NCBI GenBank assembly: GCA_009869945.1
Contig: WIXG01000109.1
Coordinates: 1-64,000 of the forward strand
Source of the DNA: Mesaphorura yosii
Lineage: Eukaryota > Arthropoda > Collembola > Poduromorpha > Tullbergiidae
Reading direction: 5' to 3'
DNA length: 64,000 nt
The translations under genes were made by a program, and so were the position numbers. Positions 46,501 through 58,969 of the stretch are shown here, one piece after another (positions within the stretch are counted from its first letter, which is position 1; every line of letters starts with the position of its first letter). The notes beneath the pieces are model-generated. The model had not been told where the DNA came from, did not search any database, and saw only the letters and a list, made by a program, of their open reading frames with translations.

Positions 46501-49500
46501 TTAGAAATTTTGGACTTGGGTTCCTTCTTCACCTGTGGCACCTTGCCAAATTTTATGGGTTTGAGCTTGCCCTGTCCACTCGACTCTGGTTGTAATTTTT
46601 TCTTGCGCATTTGTTTTGATTCAGCTCGGCCCACGGTATCAAGTTTTTCTTTCTTTACCTTTGCTTTTACCTTCCCCTCTTCCTGCTGCTTGCTCGTCTT
46701 CTTTTTCTTTTGAACATCCTGTCCTCGTGGCACCACAAGTGGAATTTTGAGTTCAAAGGGGCCTTGCGCATTAACGTTATTACTAGTTTGACTGGATGAA
46801 GTTGCAATTAAAGCTTTAGTGCTGCTGCTGTACGACGGCGAGCCACGTTCGTCATGCTTGCGTGCATTTGGACTTGTTTCTTGCGCTTTTGTTCCTGTAC
46901 ACAAGTTGTTTTCCTCAGCTGCAGCTGCGGCTGCTACCGCTGCATAGAGAGATTCGGTGCTATGCCTTCGTAGGGCATCCTCACCAAGTCGTTGTTGCTG
47001 CTGTTCGGAGTGGTGACAGTGGTGAGTGTGAGTATGATTGCTTTCACTAACCATGATATCAAATCTTCGCGGATGCGTCGGGCTCACATTTCTGCTGCTG
47101 ATAAATGGACCAGCTTCTTCCGTGGCAGCAGCGACGGTTGCCAATAAATTCAAATGGTTATCTTCTGGTGAAATTACTATTGTTGGCAAACTATTGAATA
47201 CCATTGTGCTCGCACTCTCAATACTGCCCGAGCTATGGCTTGAGAGCCGCCTTTCGATCGGAGTCGGAGTTTGTGGCGAATTGAATACTGGATGAAATTG
47301 TTGATACTGAAGGTTTGGTGAAATTGGTGATGAGGTTGGAGCTGAGAATGATTTGGAATCGTACACGCTTCTTTGACGGTCATTATTGACATTCAATGGG
47401 TTTACATTCATAGGTTGTGCACGCTCAAAGGTACTCGCCAGTTGCATACTACCGCTATTATCACAAGAAATAGGTGACGATGTAATTTTGTGCTTCGGTG
47501 AAGACGTGCTCCCTTCAGGTTGGCTTGGCTTGCCGCTAACAATGTCATGAGAAGAATTTCCAGCGTTTTGATCATGCTTTGTGAGTCGATTCCAACCGAA
47601 TTCAAAGTCTTTTGCAAAATTAATACTTCCTTCTGCTCTGCCACCGCCGATGTTGACGCTGATGCTTCTATCGCTCTCATTACCAACAAAACTGGGAGCA
47701 GGAGCGTGTTTCTTTGATAATTTGGTGTTGGGACCCTTTCTGTTACTCTTCTTGCTCTCTACCGGGTTGTTATTGATCGGGAAATACTTTTCTGATTTCT
47801 CCTTAATACTACTATTTGTGTTATTCCTACTTTTATTAATTTCTTGAGTATCTTTACTCGCTTTCCTGCCGCTACCGCCGACGCCTTGCTCTTTGGCTTC
47901 GCGTTTCTTCGCTTTTGAAATCAGATCAAATTGATGATCAATACCCGTGCTTTTCTTTGGCTTCGCCTCGCTTTTACTTCCTTTCTCTTTATGAGCTTTC
48001 TTGGGCAATTGATCTTTCTGTCTTGGCTTCTTCGGTCTTTGATCGTCTGCAATTTGTGGCTTTTTCTTGCCTTCAGACTTTTTCGTGCTCTTAATTTCCT
48101 TTCCCTTCGTGTTTAAACTCATAAACGCAGAATTTGACTCAGGTACAACGGATTTCATTTCGACATCACAATTCGTTACTGTTTCATCTTTCCTCACAAC
48201 CAAATCTTTCTCCACCTTGAGATTTACGGCCTCTTCCTCGCCTTCGTCTTGAGAATAATTTGCATTTAGGCTTTCGCTGCTGCTGGACAGCAAGGGCAAA
48301 GACTCTTCAGCTCGTTTTTCGATCAGACTCTCCAACCTTCTAAAGTCGTGCTTGTAATTTGGCATGGTTGGACTACTCAGCCGACTTCTTTTCTGCATGT
48401 CATCATCCGTTTCTTCATCTCTGCCCTCCTCAATATCGTCCAGTGATGAGATCGTGGAAGATTTCTTACGGCTATTCACAACTAAAGGTATCGGTGTAAG
48501 CTTCCCATCCACAAAACCATCGTCTGATCTCCAACTGCCGCTGCTGTCTTTGCCGGGCACGAACGTCGAGCTAAACGGAGAGCTGAAGGCCGGGAAATGT
48601 TTTGATGTCGGGTTCGGTGTTACGCATTTGCGGTTCAGCAGACTTTGGAAACTGGAATCGTGGATAGTAATTGGCGAGGGTGTTGCTGAGCTGAGACTCC
48701 TTGGTGAGAGAGTTGCTGTTGATGACGCGGTCGTCATCATATGCTGCTGAATCAGATGCGCGGGTGGTTGATACTGATGAGCTGCAGGAGGTGGAATTAG
48801 CTGCTGCTGCTGCTGATAATGTTGGTACAACTCAGCAGGCCAGAGCGAATGGTGTGAATACAGACTTTGTGCACTCGTTGACGAAGAAGAGTGAGCCGGT
48901 AAAGGTGTTGGAATGTTTATCTTAGGATTGCTACTGCTGTTTTGAGGAATTGGGGTTCTGATTCCGTTTCCAGAAAGAAGTTGCCGCTGGGCCAACTCTA
49001 GGGGATCCTGATCCCGATGATCCCGCCTTTGATGGTGCTGGCGGAGCAATTGCTCGTACTGAAGTAATGAATCCGCTGGGTAGCCAGCATACATGTATGA
49101 AGATATATTGTAACCGTACGAATGACTTAATTGAAGTTGCATCGTCTGATGCATAGATAGTTGCTGATGCTGCAAGTAAGCCGCGGCTGCAGCGTAATCT
49201 GGTTAAAATGGAAAAAGCATGCATTTAGTGGATAAATTGGACGTGCGTCTGATTGGGTAGCGATTTAACGATGGAATCCGAAAATACAAGCGTAATGAAT
49301 TCGGTTTCTTACCTTGAGGCACAATAAGTTGCGATGATGGCCACGAATCACGATAAGGACTATTATTATTGTTGAGACTTCTGAAGCCATCACCACTAGC
49401 ACTAAATCTTTCACTGACACTAATACCACTAGCGTTGCTATTATTGTTTTGCACAACACCAAGTTTTTCTTTTGCAGCAGGTGCACTGCTGCTGCTTTTA

Positions 49501-50600
49501 CTACTAGCACTCCCTGTCATTTTGACTTTCTGAGCTTTGTTCGGCTCATCACCTTTCGCACTGGAGCTTGATTTCATGTTTGATACAACCAAGTTAATGT
49601 CCTTTTTCAGTGGAGTTGAGATTTTAGCACCGGTCACGAGGTCACTTTTACCAACTGCCGTCTCCTTTTCGCGATTTCCTACTTTTTCCTTCTCCGCTTT
49701 CGACCACCTGCTCGTTTTGTGCTCCTTTGTTGGAGATACGGACCCATTTCCAAGAACAGGCGTGGAGCTTGATGTTGGAGACTGTATTGATGGAGAAGTT
49801 GAACTGGACAGTCTCTTGGACTTTGGAAGCGATTTGCCATCAATGGTCGCTGCAACGGACATTGTTGTTGTAGAACCCGCAGAGGTTGACGGTGTCGCTG
49901 AATTCCTTTGCCACGCAACTGCAATGCCGACGGGGATGGCTGGTTTCCTTTTCCCAGAAGTCTTGGCCACGGAGGGAGGCGAACGTGCTTTCAAGGCGCT
50001 GCCCTTGGTGGAAGCGGATGATTCAGGTTTATTTGCTGCTTTGGAAAATGTGGTCGTGGTCGTTGGTTCAGTTAATTTACAACTATCAGAAGCCGGTTGA
50101 CTGGAGCTCGTATGAACATCTTCCTCAATAGCCTGAATGTCCAGCACCTCCTCCGAATCCTTCTTAGGTTTCTCTTCGGCACTTGCAATTACTACGGCGT
50201 TTGAGAGCGAAGACGAATCAGAGTTGCTGTGCAATTGATCGTTTGTGATCTTCTCCAAACTGGAAATGGGATCGGCGCTCTCTGCTGTTCTAACTTCTAG
50301 AACTCTTGCTAGATTACCTGTTGCGTCTTGCTTCGTATTCTCAATGTTGCTGTCTAATTGAGGTTCGGTGGTCTCGACAGCAGGTTCCACAGAAGGCCCG
50401 ATTTCAGGTGTTTCGGCTTGACAACTCACCTCAGGACTCTTTACAGAATCCTTCGGTGTCTCCTCGTGTTTATTGTCGTCCTCCTCGTTCTCACCAGCCG
50501 ACTCACGACCAGGGGATGGTTTTGGTGACGGTGCTGTTGGAAATTTGGAAGAGAACTCACTCCCATGAGTTGAAGCTGAGATTGGTTCAGCTTCATTCAT
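43575..50600 (-). CDS. wge: BAH-domain chromatin protein, winged eye/BAHCC1/TNRC18 type
   Basis: Seven coding exons, complement(join(43575..43820, 43899..44008, 44091..44471, 44558..44721, 44804..44862, 44937..49198, 49313..50600)), encode 2,169 residues; one exon is 4,262 bp. The first 1,800 residues are largely disordered: Ser/Thr/Pro-rich, then Gln/His-rich (YLQHQQLSMHQTMQLQLSHS), then long Lys/Glu/Ser tracts with many nuclear-localisation-like clusters. A Tudor-like module follows at about 1870-1915 (LRLCAYWSPQYTGLYPGKV, then VPVEFDDGDTGVIKIDEIRL). A BAH domain closes the protein from about 2020 (GDSALFISNGNDRPFIGRIE, VNVRWYYHPEE, DENDVQTIAKKC, YYVAGFYDP). Relatives are chromatin readers or repressors that bind methylated histone tails, and fly winged eye shapes wing and eye identity. 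The ATG at 50600 is the first in the open frame; upstream untranslated exons are likely. Confidence 0.92.
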
Positions 50601-53600
50601 TTCCGTGTATTAGGTTAATTGTTTTCCCTGGAGTCTATTTTTCTGTGACTGTGACTGGGTAAGGAAAGAAGCCGCATTCATTAACTGTGCTTGGTGTTGT
50701 TCTTGCATTCTCCGACTTTTCAATTGGGACAGACGCAGTAGGAGAAGATATTCACGGCAAATTGTCAGTTGAAGTCATCACTTTCGTCTGAAAAGGGATA
50801 AACGATGCATGTCAATAACTGTGGCGCGACGGGAGCAAAAATCAAGAGCACGTGCACGTGGATTTGGGAAAGTAAACAAATCGAAGTCGCAAAGTGTCAC
50901 AACCCAATACATTCCACTTGAAGCATGGGAACCGAGCGTAGTACGTTGTGAAACCACAACAGTTAGCAGCCTTCTTAAGTAACTAACCATAATTGCATAA
51001 TGCGATACGACGCGATGCGGCTGCACGACTCTTCTTCGCTTGGCTCCTTTTTATCTTTTTATGACAATTATAATTATATCTTCACCTTATGCCGTTTTTG
51101 CATGGCAAAATCTTTTCAAGCACTACTTACTACTAAGCATATATTTTGCTTGGTGTGCGGTGTAACAAGCATTTTATGACCAACTAAATGGATGACGAAG
51201 TATATTTACTTGCACTTTCAAGTTCAAGTTGGTTTACAACCGTTAATTTGTTGATATCGTCGGTTGGTTGATACCAGCTGTGTTTTAACATATTGAGATT
51301 ATGAGTGGCATGCATACATGACATAACTTTGAAATGTAACGCTTTTCCATAATTTCTTTGCAAAATCAGGCCTCAAGCTTTCTCATGGGTGCTTCGGAAT
51401 TCACTGGAATTAAAAACTGGAAACCATTTCTTGCCTACGATCAAACAGAAATGAAGAAGTCAACTATGAGAAGGTAGAGACGCATGAGTTTAGCAAAGAA
51501 ACTTTGCTCTGGTCGGAGGTATTAATTAAAATTACCAAAACAAAACACAAGTTCTTTGCGAGCACCTTGCACGCTGCTTCTATTCCAGAAACAAGAAACG
51601 TGCCAACTTGTTAATTGAATTGAAATGTCATTTCACCTGTCTATTTCTGTTTTAGTTTTGAATTCATGTATGCAAAACAAACCTGACAATGAATCTGGAC
51701 GACCTGAACCTAGGTAAATAATAATCAATTCGGTCAATGCAATACAGAATTGACATTTTACTCCAAGAAAATCATAGACAAAAGCACGAAGACAACCCTG
51801 GCGTGTAGAAAAAAATGCTAATTACAACATATGTTTAGCAATAAGTAAAAAATAGTTATGTCAGTTCATATGTGGCTCGATTTAGTACATGCTGATATTC
51901 GACTGCGCAATAATGTTTACAATTTGCGTCCACGTGCTAAGCCCAACTTGACTAGACTCATTCTAGTGTCTAGGACGGGATTCTCTAATTTGCAATTTGC
52001 AAGATTCGATTCGCACACATGCACATGTGCGTTTGATATTTGATACACTCTTGAATAATTGCTGTCTTTAAGTAGCCAGCCTCACAACAACGTAGTGTTG
52101 ACTCCGTTAACTAAAACGCGTTGAAAGACAAGAAACAAATGTCTAGATTTGAGACTTACCTACGTATCTCTCTTTTCCTCGGCTAATTGCCCAATTAATT
52201 GACTACTAAACCCAGTAATTCGGGCTGTACTAATACTGAATGGAACAAACTGCCAATGACACCAACTGGCACTGGCACTAATTTCAGTTACGTCATTCGT
52301 TCGCGTTCGTATCGTGTGAATGTTTTCATTTTCTGTCTCTTAATTAAATTAATGTCACAACACATACAACAGCACACATGTACAGGGTGTTTACATGATT
52401 AAACTGTTATCAGAACCACAGAAAGTGGGGATCTTGTCACCTGTCGTACTGTACTAATACTGACTGACTGCTTTCACTTCTCAAGACTGATAATATGCTG
52501 CCAGCTCGAACTCTAGAACGATTCTTGTGGACTTTGCAAACTTTCTCTCTGCTTCTACATACGTATGTACGTAATAATGGAAACGAAATGAGTATCCTGT
52601 ATATATAAGCGCAGAGCCAACCTTTTGGAACTGTTATTGCGTTGTTGTCGTGTCGTCAAAAGATCTAGATCCAAAATAACACCCGAATCTCCCCTACTCA
52701 CCAGTGCAACTCGACTCTACCAACTCTGCTGCTGCAACTTGAACAATGTACCCGTGCTAAATAGAAAGTCTACCACGCATAGATAGAACAGCAGAACGGC
52801 CCAGAACCCGAGACTCGAGTGCAGTGCAAAAGCAAATTCACGAATCCTACTTGTTAGCAAATCGGGCTCCAGGTTTCTAGAATACCTTCTGTATATCAAA
52901 TTCTAACCTATATTTGTACCCTGGTCATAGACTATACCAAGAACTTACGTTTTCTTTCCCTGCCTAGTCTGCGCCGCGTGGACCGGACCCTCTCGCATGC
53001 ATTAATGCGCTGGTGGCGGTGGCTCTTCGGCACGACACGGCGTGGCGCGAGGCTTCTATCGACTTCGACTCCACCGCGCGCTAAGGCGTGCGTGCCTTTC
53101 TTCAGGAGAAATGAAATCACTTTTCTTTTTACAGGAACACATACATTGCGCCCGCCCGCCTTGGAATAGGATGGAAACTGTACACTGCACTGTTTAGTCC
53201 GCGTCCACGTCCACGTCTAGTCTAGGTTTCCCGATGATGCGCAATTTGCCATTCGCAATTTGGAAGCAACAGCACAGAACCACACCGAATAAAAGTTGAC
53301 ACTTCTGCCTATTCGCTATATCGTCGGTGCCGTCGTGGAAGTGTACACGTAATATATTTATAATGTTGCGGAAAATTGTATTATATACACGGACAGGAGA
53401 CAATTTGCAAGGAATTAGGTACTAAGAGCTGAGCTGCTTTCTCGTGTGTCGCTTTTCGTGTTGCAAAAGACACGGGACAGCACAGCACACAAAAATGGTA
53501 CCCGAACTTGTGTGCAAAAATTTGTTTTCTTCGGTCATCAACTGCAAACAAGAATCAAAGTCGACGACTACGTGAAACGCGAGAGCTACTTTACACTTTA

Positions 53601-56141
53601 TTGTAACAAGTACGGGAAAAGTCGTCGCGAACTAAATAATAATGCTCAAGGCATAATGCAATGCACGATACACGTTCGTAGTTGTTTTCGTATACATTGC
53701 GTTTGCGTCCATCGCCAAGCTTTTTTGGCTGGCGAATTCATTATTTGGATCTTGCACGTTCTCGCGTCGTATCGTATCGCATGGTGCATTATTATGTATT
53801 TAAAGAGGTTTGGATTGGATTTGCTTTTTTTGCAGTGTAAATGCGAATGCGAAAATGAGCGAGCAAAACATGCATGGCATGGCACGGTGGGCACAGGCAG
53901 AGTAGCACGGAGGCTGCTGAAGATGAGATTCGCCAGACCAGACCAGAGCGGAGCGGAGACGAGACGGGATAGATCATCTATCCAAGTGGCAGTGGCAGTG
54001 TAATGCGTCTTTGGTCTTTGTATAATTTTTTTGCACAGGCGGCCCAAGCCAGGCAGGCAAAGCGCAGGCAGCGCAAGATTTTTTTTGCTTGTGCTTATTT
54101 GAAGGTCACCCCAAGTCGAAGACACTTTAGCATTGGCCAGCGCAACGCTGGCTTTGGGTATAAGCTTTTAAACTTTTGTATTCTGCTTTCGTATTGTGTT
54201 CGCATAAGCGTCAAGCGTATAGGCAAGCTTTAAAAAGTCAAAGAGCCACAAGAATTGAGCTACGAACGCGTACGCGTACTGCACTGCACTGCTCTTTCGC
54301 GTATCGCGTACGGATACTCGTTTTTGCAATATGATGTGATGCGATGATCGCTTGAACGCGAAAACTAAACGATGATGATGCTCTCCATTGAAGATCACTA
54401 AATGCCGTGATCTGTGGTTGCAGTGCTGGCTGGCAGCGGCAGCGGGGCAGGTAAACTTGTCAATTTGTAGATGGGGCAAGATGAGCACTACGCGGCAGAT
54501 TTGGACGCTTTGTTATCTTTGATCGTTATTTACAAACGAACTTATTTAATTGCTGTTCGTCGACAGCCAACAATTTAACGCGGATGATGCATGACACTCT
54601 GTTCAAAAAGTGCATTCGAAAGCAAGTCAACTTTTTGATTCGTCTGTGGATTTTTGCCTTATTTCCTTACAATATGAACGGGGTCTTTTGCTCAGACAAC
54701 GTTTCAGACTTTCTCCAAAAACTTGTAATATTCCAAATCTCGTCTCTCCATCGCATAGAACTTGACTGTATTTTATTTTCCCATAAAATCGTGCATTTTT
54801 GTCAATGAAACAGAGAGTACTAATGTAGTCGATGCATGTCCACGCCCGCTAGAATTTTGTCGCTGCATACGGCCAATTGTGTCGCCTGTCTGTGGAAATT
54901 TTATGGCTTGTTCACGAGAATTATGGCAGAACTGAATGACAGCGTCACAGCTCTATTTATTGCTCGCTCCGCTATGTCATGCCCATTGCGTCGTGTCGTT
55001 GGCGATTAGCCTGCCACCATTTAAATTGTTCGCTTTGTTTGGAGGTTGTCAAATATTGGTATTCAATTGACTGGCAATGCTTATTTACAAACAGAGAAGG
55101 CAAATTTTTGTCTGGTAATTTCTGCTTATGTATATATGAACGTTCAGCGTACTGGTCTCTATCTCTGATTCCTAAATTCGTGACTTGTCATTAAATTCCA
55201 ATTTCAGGTTTTATTTGCGTGCGACTTGTTGCACTTTTACATTGTACTCTGACTCCGCCGTGAATATCTTACACATTTCAGCATCGAATTTGCGTATCTT
55301 ACCAAATGCTCGTGATATGGACAGCAGCTGCTTCTCTCATGATAGTCAAATGAGTTCTTTAAAGTTTGATTTGTGGTCACTCGCCTGTTGAAGGGTCAAG
55401 TGGGAGATAAGTATAGTCAAGATTGACGTCTAGCGTCGTGAATTAATAAGTTTAATGGCTATTTAAAATATGTATTTACATGAAATCTTGTCCAAGTCAA
55501 TCAAACATGAAATAATACGTACTCGTACGCTGATTTATTAATGGGTATTGTTGTGTATTGTGCTGTCTTACACGTGCGCGTTGCTGTCGTGTTCATTTGT
55601 TCATTAGAATGACAGCCAGTCCAATAGTACATTAGGATTAGTTCCATTTATACAGACGCAGTCAATCATTGAATCAATGAATTGCACAGCAGCACAATAA
55701 TGCCGATGCCGAAGGTCTTGACGAAATGTTGATCATCACGGTCCACACGTCCCCATAATCATAAATTACACTCCGTGCTTGGTGTTCAGTGTTCAGCGTT
55801 AGTTGCTTCATGTAGTTGGAAATAATTACCTCGTCATTAACAGATACGGCCAGGCCACAGTCGTGTTTCGGCATTGTTGGAAGACGGAACTCATTTTAGT
55901 GTTGTGCTTCAACTGCAAGTCTTAGTTTAGCCTTTCTAAAAATATTTGTGTCCGCCATCATCTGTAAAGTCGGTAAAGTGAATGCACTCGCTCGTGCAGG
56001 CGATGACAGGCACAGACGCGGAGCCCTGAGATTCGTGAGAGTGAATGTTTTGCCGTGTAGTGACATTGGAACGTCAATATTTCAACAATAACTAAAGCCT
56101 ATAAAATCTGCATAAATTGTCTACGTGCTATTCATTAAAAG
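50601..56141. other. divergent spacer between BAH-protein and SLC22 genes
   Basis: No coding exon chain is seen in 5.5 kb. A pyrimidine-rich CCTTACCCAG acceptor-like site on the minus strand near 50650 suggests an untranslated upstream exon of the BAH gene. TATATATAAG at 52600-52609 on the plus strand is a good core promoter match, possibly for the SLC22 gene or a non-coding transcript. A 185-codon frame at 53446-54003 starts with a non-ATG codon and overlaps an antisense frame; I regard it as chance. Confidence 0.45.
52600..52609 (+). promoter_or_regulatory. candidate TATA box
   Basis: TATATATAAGCG with GC-rich bases after it, the best TATA match in the 5.5-kb spacer. The transcript it drives is not identified. 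Confidence 0.4.
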
Positions 56142-58969
56142 ATGGTGAAATCAAACGGGTCGACGGCTGCACAGGTAAATTCAGAGGTTATTCCATATTC
56201 GCACTGAACCTACAAACTACACAGCAGAAAGGTTAACAGCTGCAAAATTGTCAGGTGTACGCGCAGCACGCCAAGCACGGTTCCTTGTTCCTGGTTTTCA
56301 AATTACAGCTTCTCATTTATACTTTTTCTGACGCTATAATACAAGCTCCATGTTCCATGAATTTGTATGCTTGTCTTAATGTTCTCATTCATTATTGCAA
56401 CGCAGTCGTTGGACTCCTTCGAGGGTTTTCAGCAAAACAGTCTGACATGTAAGTTGCGTTGCGCCTTGCATGCGATGATAATCTTGCTTATTGCTTGCTG
56501 ACGAGGTTTGAGTTTGACCAACGCTATCTAGAACAGTGCCGCAAGGAATTGCTTTGATGCCACAGCAAACAGCAACGGAATGAAAGTCGTGCACTCCACG
56601 AGTGCACGACACAAATTTGAAACTCAAATAAATGCGATACGGACTTTTACAAATGAGACCCGTAGATAATGATTTAATTTGTTTATAATTGCTCCTGAGG
56701 ATATTACTCATTCTGCATATGTTAATTAGTCCGACAGTCCAATTGTTTGTAATGCAATCGCCAATTTAGCCATTCCCTTTGTATTTCAGATCAAGGCTGC
56801 CGGCGGCGGTGATGGTCACGGTATTGAACTCGAGCAGCAGCCCGCCAACGGGCATACTAAAACTAAAATGGATGACTCAATCACGAGCAAGAAGTATGAA
56901 GACTTTGATGACGTGCTTGAGGTGGTCGGGGCTGAAGGAAGGTACCAACGTTTCCTGCTGTGGGCTGTCATGTGCCCAATTATAACTGTGCAGCCTATTT
57001 TCACGCTGAACGCCCTGTTCATGCTCAATCAACCAAATCATTGGTGCGCAGTTCCTGGAAATGTAAACAATAGTATTCCAATTGATGCGTGGAAGAATAT
57101 GACGATTCCGTGGTACGAATACATGCAAGCCCACGCCAAACACACAAATGTAAATGCACAGCAGACAAAGATTTAATTAATCAAGCATTCTTTAGGGAAA
57201 CTGGACCGGACAACCTACCGAGACACAGTCGCTGCGTAATGTTTGAGTCATTCACGAATCACACTCCTGTTCCATGCCGGAATGGTTGGGAATACGATAA
57301 GTCTGATTATGACGCGACGATTCCTACGGATTTCGACTGGGTCTGTGATCGCGATCATTACGCGACGGATGCACTCACATTGTACGCGGTTGGCAATTGC
57401 ATTGGGACACTCGTGTTTGGATGGGGCGCTGACAAGTGAGAGTGACAATTGATTATGCTTATGCAGTATGCCAACGAAATATTTGCATTCTACTGTTTTC
57501 CGAACAGATACGGTCGCAAACCAATCTTCTTCCTCTGTGTCTTTATCAACACGTTCTTTCGAGGAGTCAGCCTCTTCGTCCCGCAGTCCATCACTGCGTT
57601 CTTAATCCTTCAGCTCATCATAGGGATCGCCTTTCCAATGATGTACATTACGCCCAACATGATTGTCGCGGAGCTCTCAAGCAAAAGTAGGCCACAGTCC
57701 ACTCTTTTACCCGAACTTCTTGTCTTTTGCTGAAGAAATGTTTAATTTAGAATATCGTGGTCACATTTATGCCGTCGGATGGGTAATTTGGGTTGTGGGA
57801 ATGGCAAGCCTTCCGTGGATCGCCTGGCTCACTCGTAATTGGTTTACAATCGGTGTAATCACTTCCGTCCCTGGAATATTTCTGTTCCTGTACTACCGCG
57901 CGCTGCCCGAATCTCCACGCTGGCTCGTTTCCACTGGTCACACCAAAGAAGCGATGGTGATCTTAGAAAAAATCGCCAAGGAGAACGGCAACGAAGACAA
58001 AGTGTCAGGCAATAAACTGGAAGCCATGCTCAAGAACATGGTACTTAACCAAGAGAAAGACACCGATGAAGATGATAGAAAGATGGGAGTATGGACGCTA
58101 TTTAGTAAATTCACATTGGCCAAGAATACTATCATGCTCACGGCATCCTGGTAAATCGACTTTCATTGCTTATTTCTGTGGCAGACAATAATTTGCCATT
58201 CACCTTGTTTCAGGTCTATCAACGCACTGATTTACTACGCAGTCACAATTAACGCCAGCAACATGTCGGGTAACCAATTCCTCAATTTCTTTCTTCTCGC
58301 AATAATCGAAGTACCAGCCGGATGGTTGGGTGGGTATCTCGTTGAAGTGACCGGACGACGGTGGACGCAAGTGGTATTCTTCGGAGTGGGGATGATTGCA
58401 TTCATTGTGGCTTCGGTCGGCGTGTCATTTCCGTCATTGTCGCCTGCTGTCATCACTTCCATAATAATTGCAAAGTAAGAACCGAATCACAAAGCCAGAT
58501 AACAGATATCCGAGGCATGATCATTGAAATGACGGTGAATATTTTTGCAGGTTCTGCGTGACGTTGACCTTCCTCGTAGTCTACCTTCAAGGAGCCGAAA
58601 TCTTCCCCACGAAACTTCGTTCAACTGGAAGTGGCTTCGCCTCGACTGTGTCTTCAGCCGTCGGAATTCTGGGGCCTTACCTGATTTTTCTGGTATGTTT
58701 CCACATGATTGATGGCATTATAACGCTATTCAGTCGTATAATGAGGTGTCTGTCAATTGTAGGCCAAATTCAATGCAGCCGCACCGTACTACGCACTTGC
58801 TATACTTGCCGCACTTGGACTACTCGCATCCGCGTACCTTCCAGAAACATTTCGACAAAGTTTGCCTGAAACTTTGAGCGAAGCAAATAGTTTCGGAAAA
58901 GGGATTAAATTCTGGAGCTACCTTCCGTCACCACCAACGACAAAAAACACCAGTGAAAATGGGACTTGA
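56142..58969 (+). CDS. SLC22-family organic ion transporter
   Basis: Eight exons, join(56142..56174, 56790..57112, 57196..57435, 57508..57686, 57751..58150, 58214..58474, 58551..58692, 58763..58969), encode 594 residues. The N-terminus carries YEDFDDVLEVVGAEGRYQ before TM1, the hallmark of SLC22. The large Cys-containing extracellular loop contains HWCAVPGN, IPWETGP and PCRNGWEYD, with NxS/T sequons. The MFS signature is GWGADKYGRKP after TM2; the family sugar-transporter motif ALPESPRWLVSTGHT precedes the central cytoplasmic loop; EIFPTKLRSTGSGF lies in the second half. Twelve helices are expected. It is a plasma-membrane transporter of small organic cations, anions or zwitterions; the substrate cannot be read from sequence. 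Exon 1 encodes only 11 residues and is followed by a 615-bp intron. A poly(A) signal lies about 175 bases after the stop. Confidence 0.95.

Noticed and set aside
45091-48925. Several Leu/Phe/Ser-rich plus-strand frames over 60 codons
   Set aside because: They are shadows of the Lys/Glu/Ser-rich coding exon on the minus strand.
53446-54003. 185-codon plus-strand frame
   Set aside because: Non-ATG start, no recognisable domain, and a comparably long antisense frame over the same bases.
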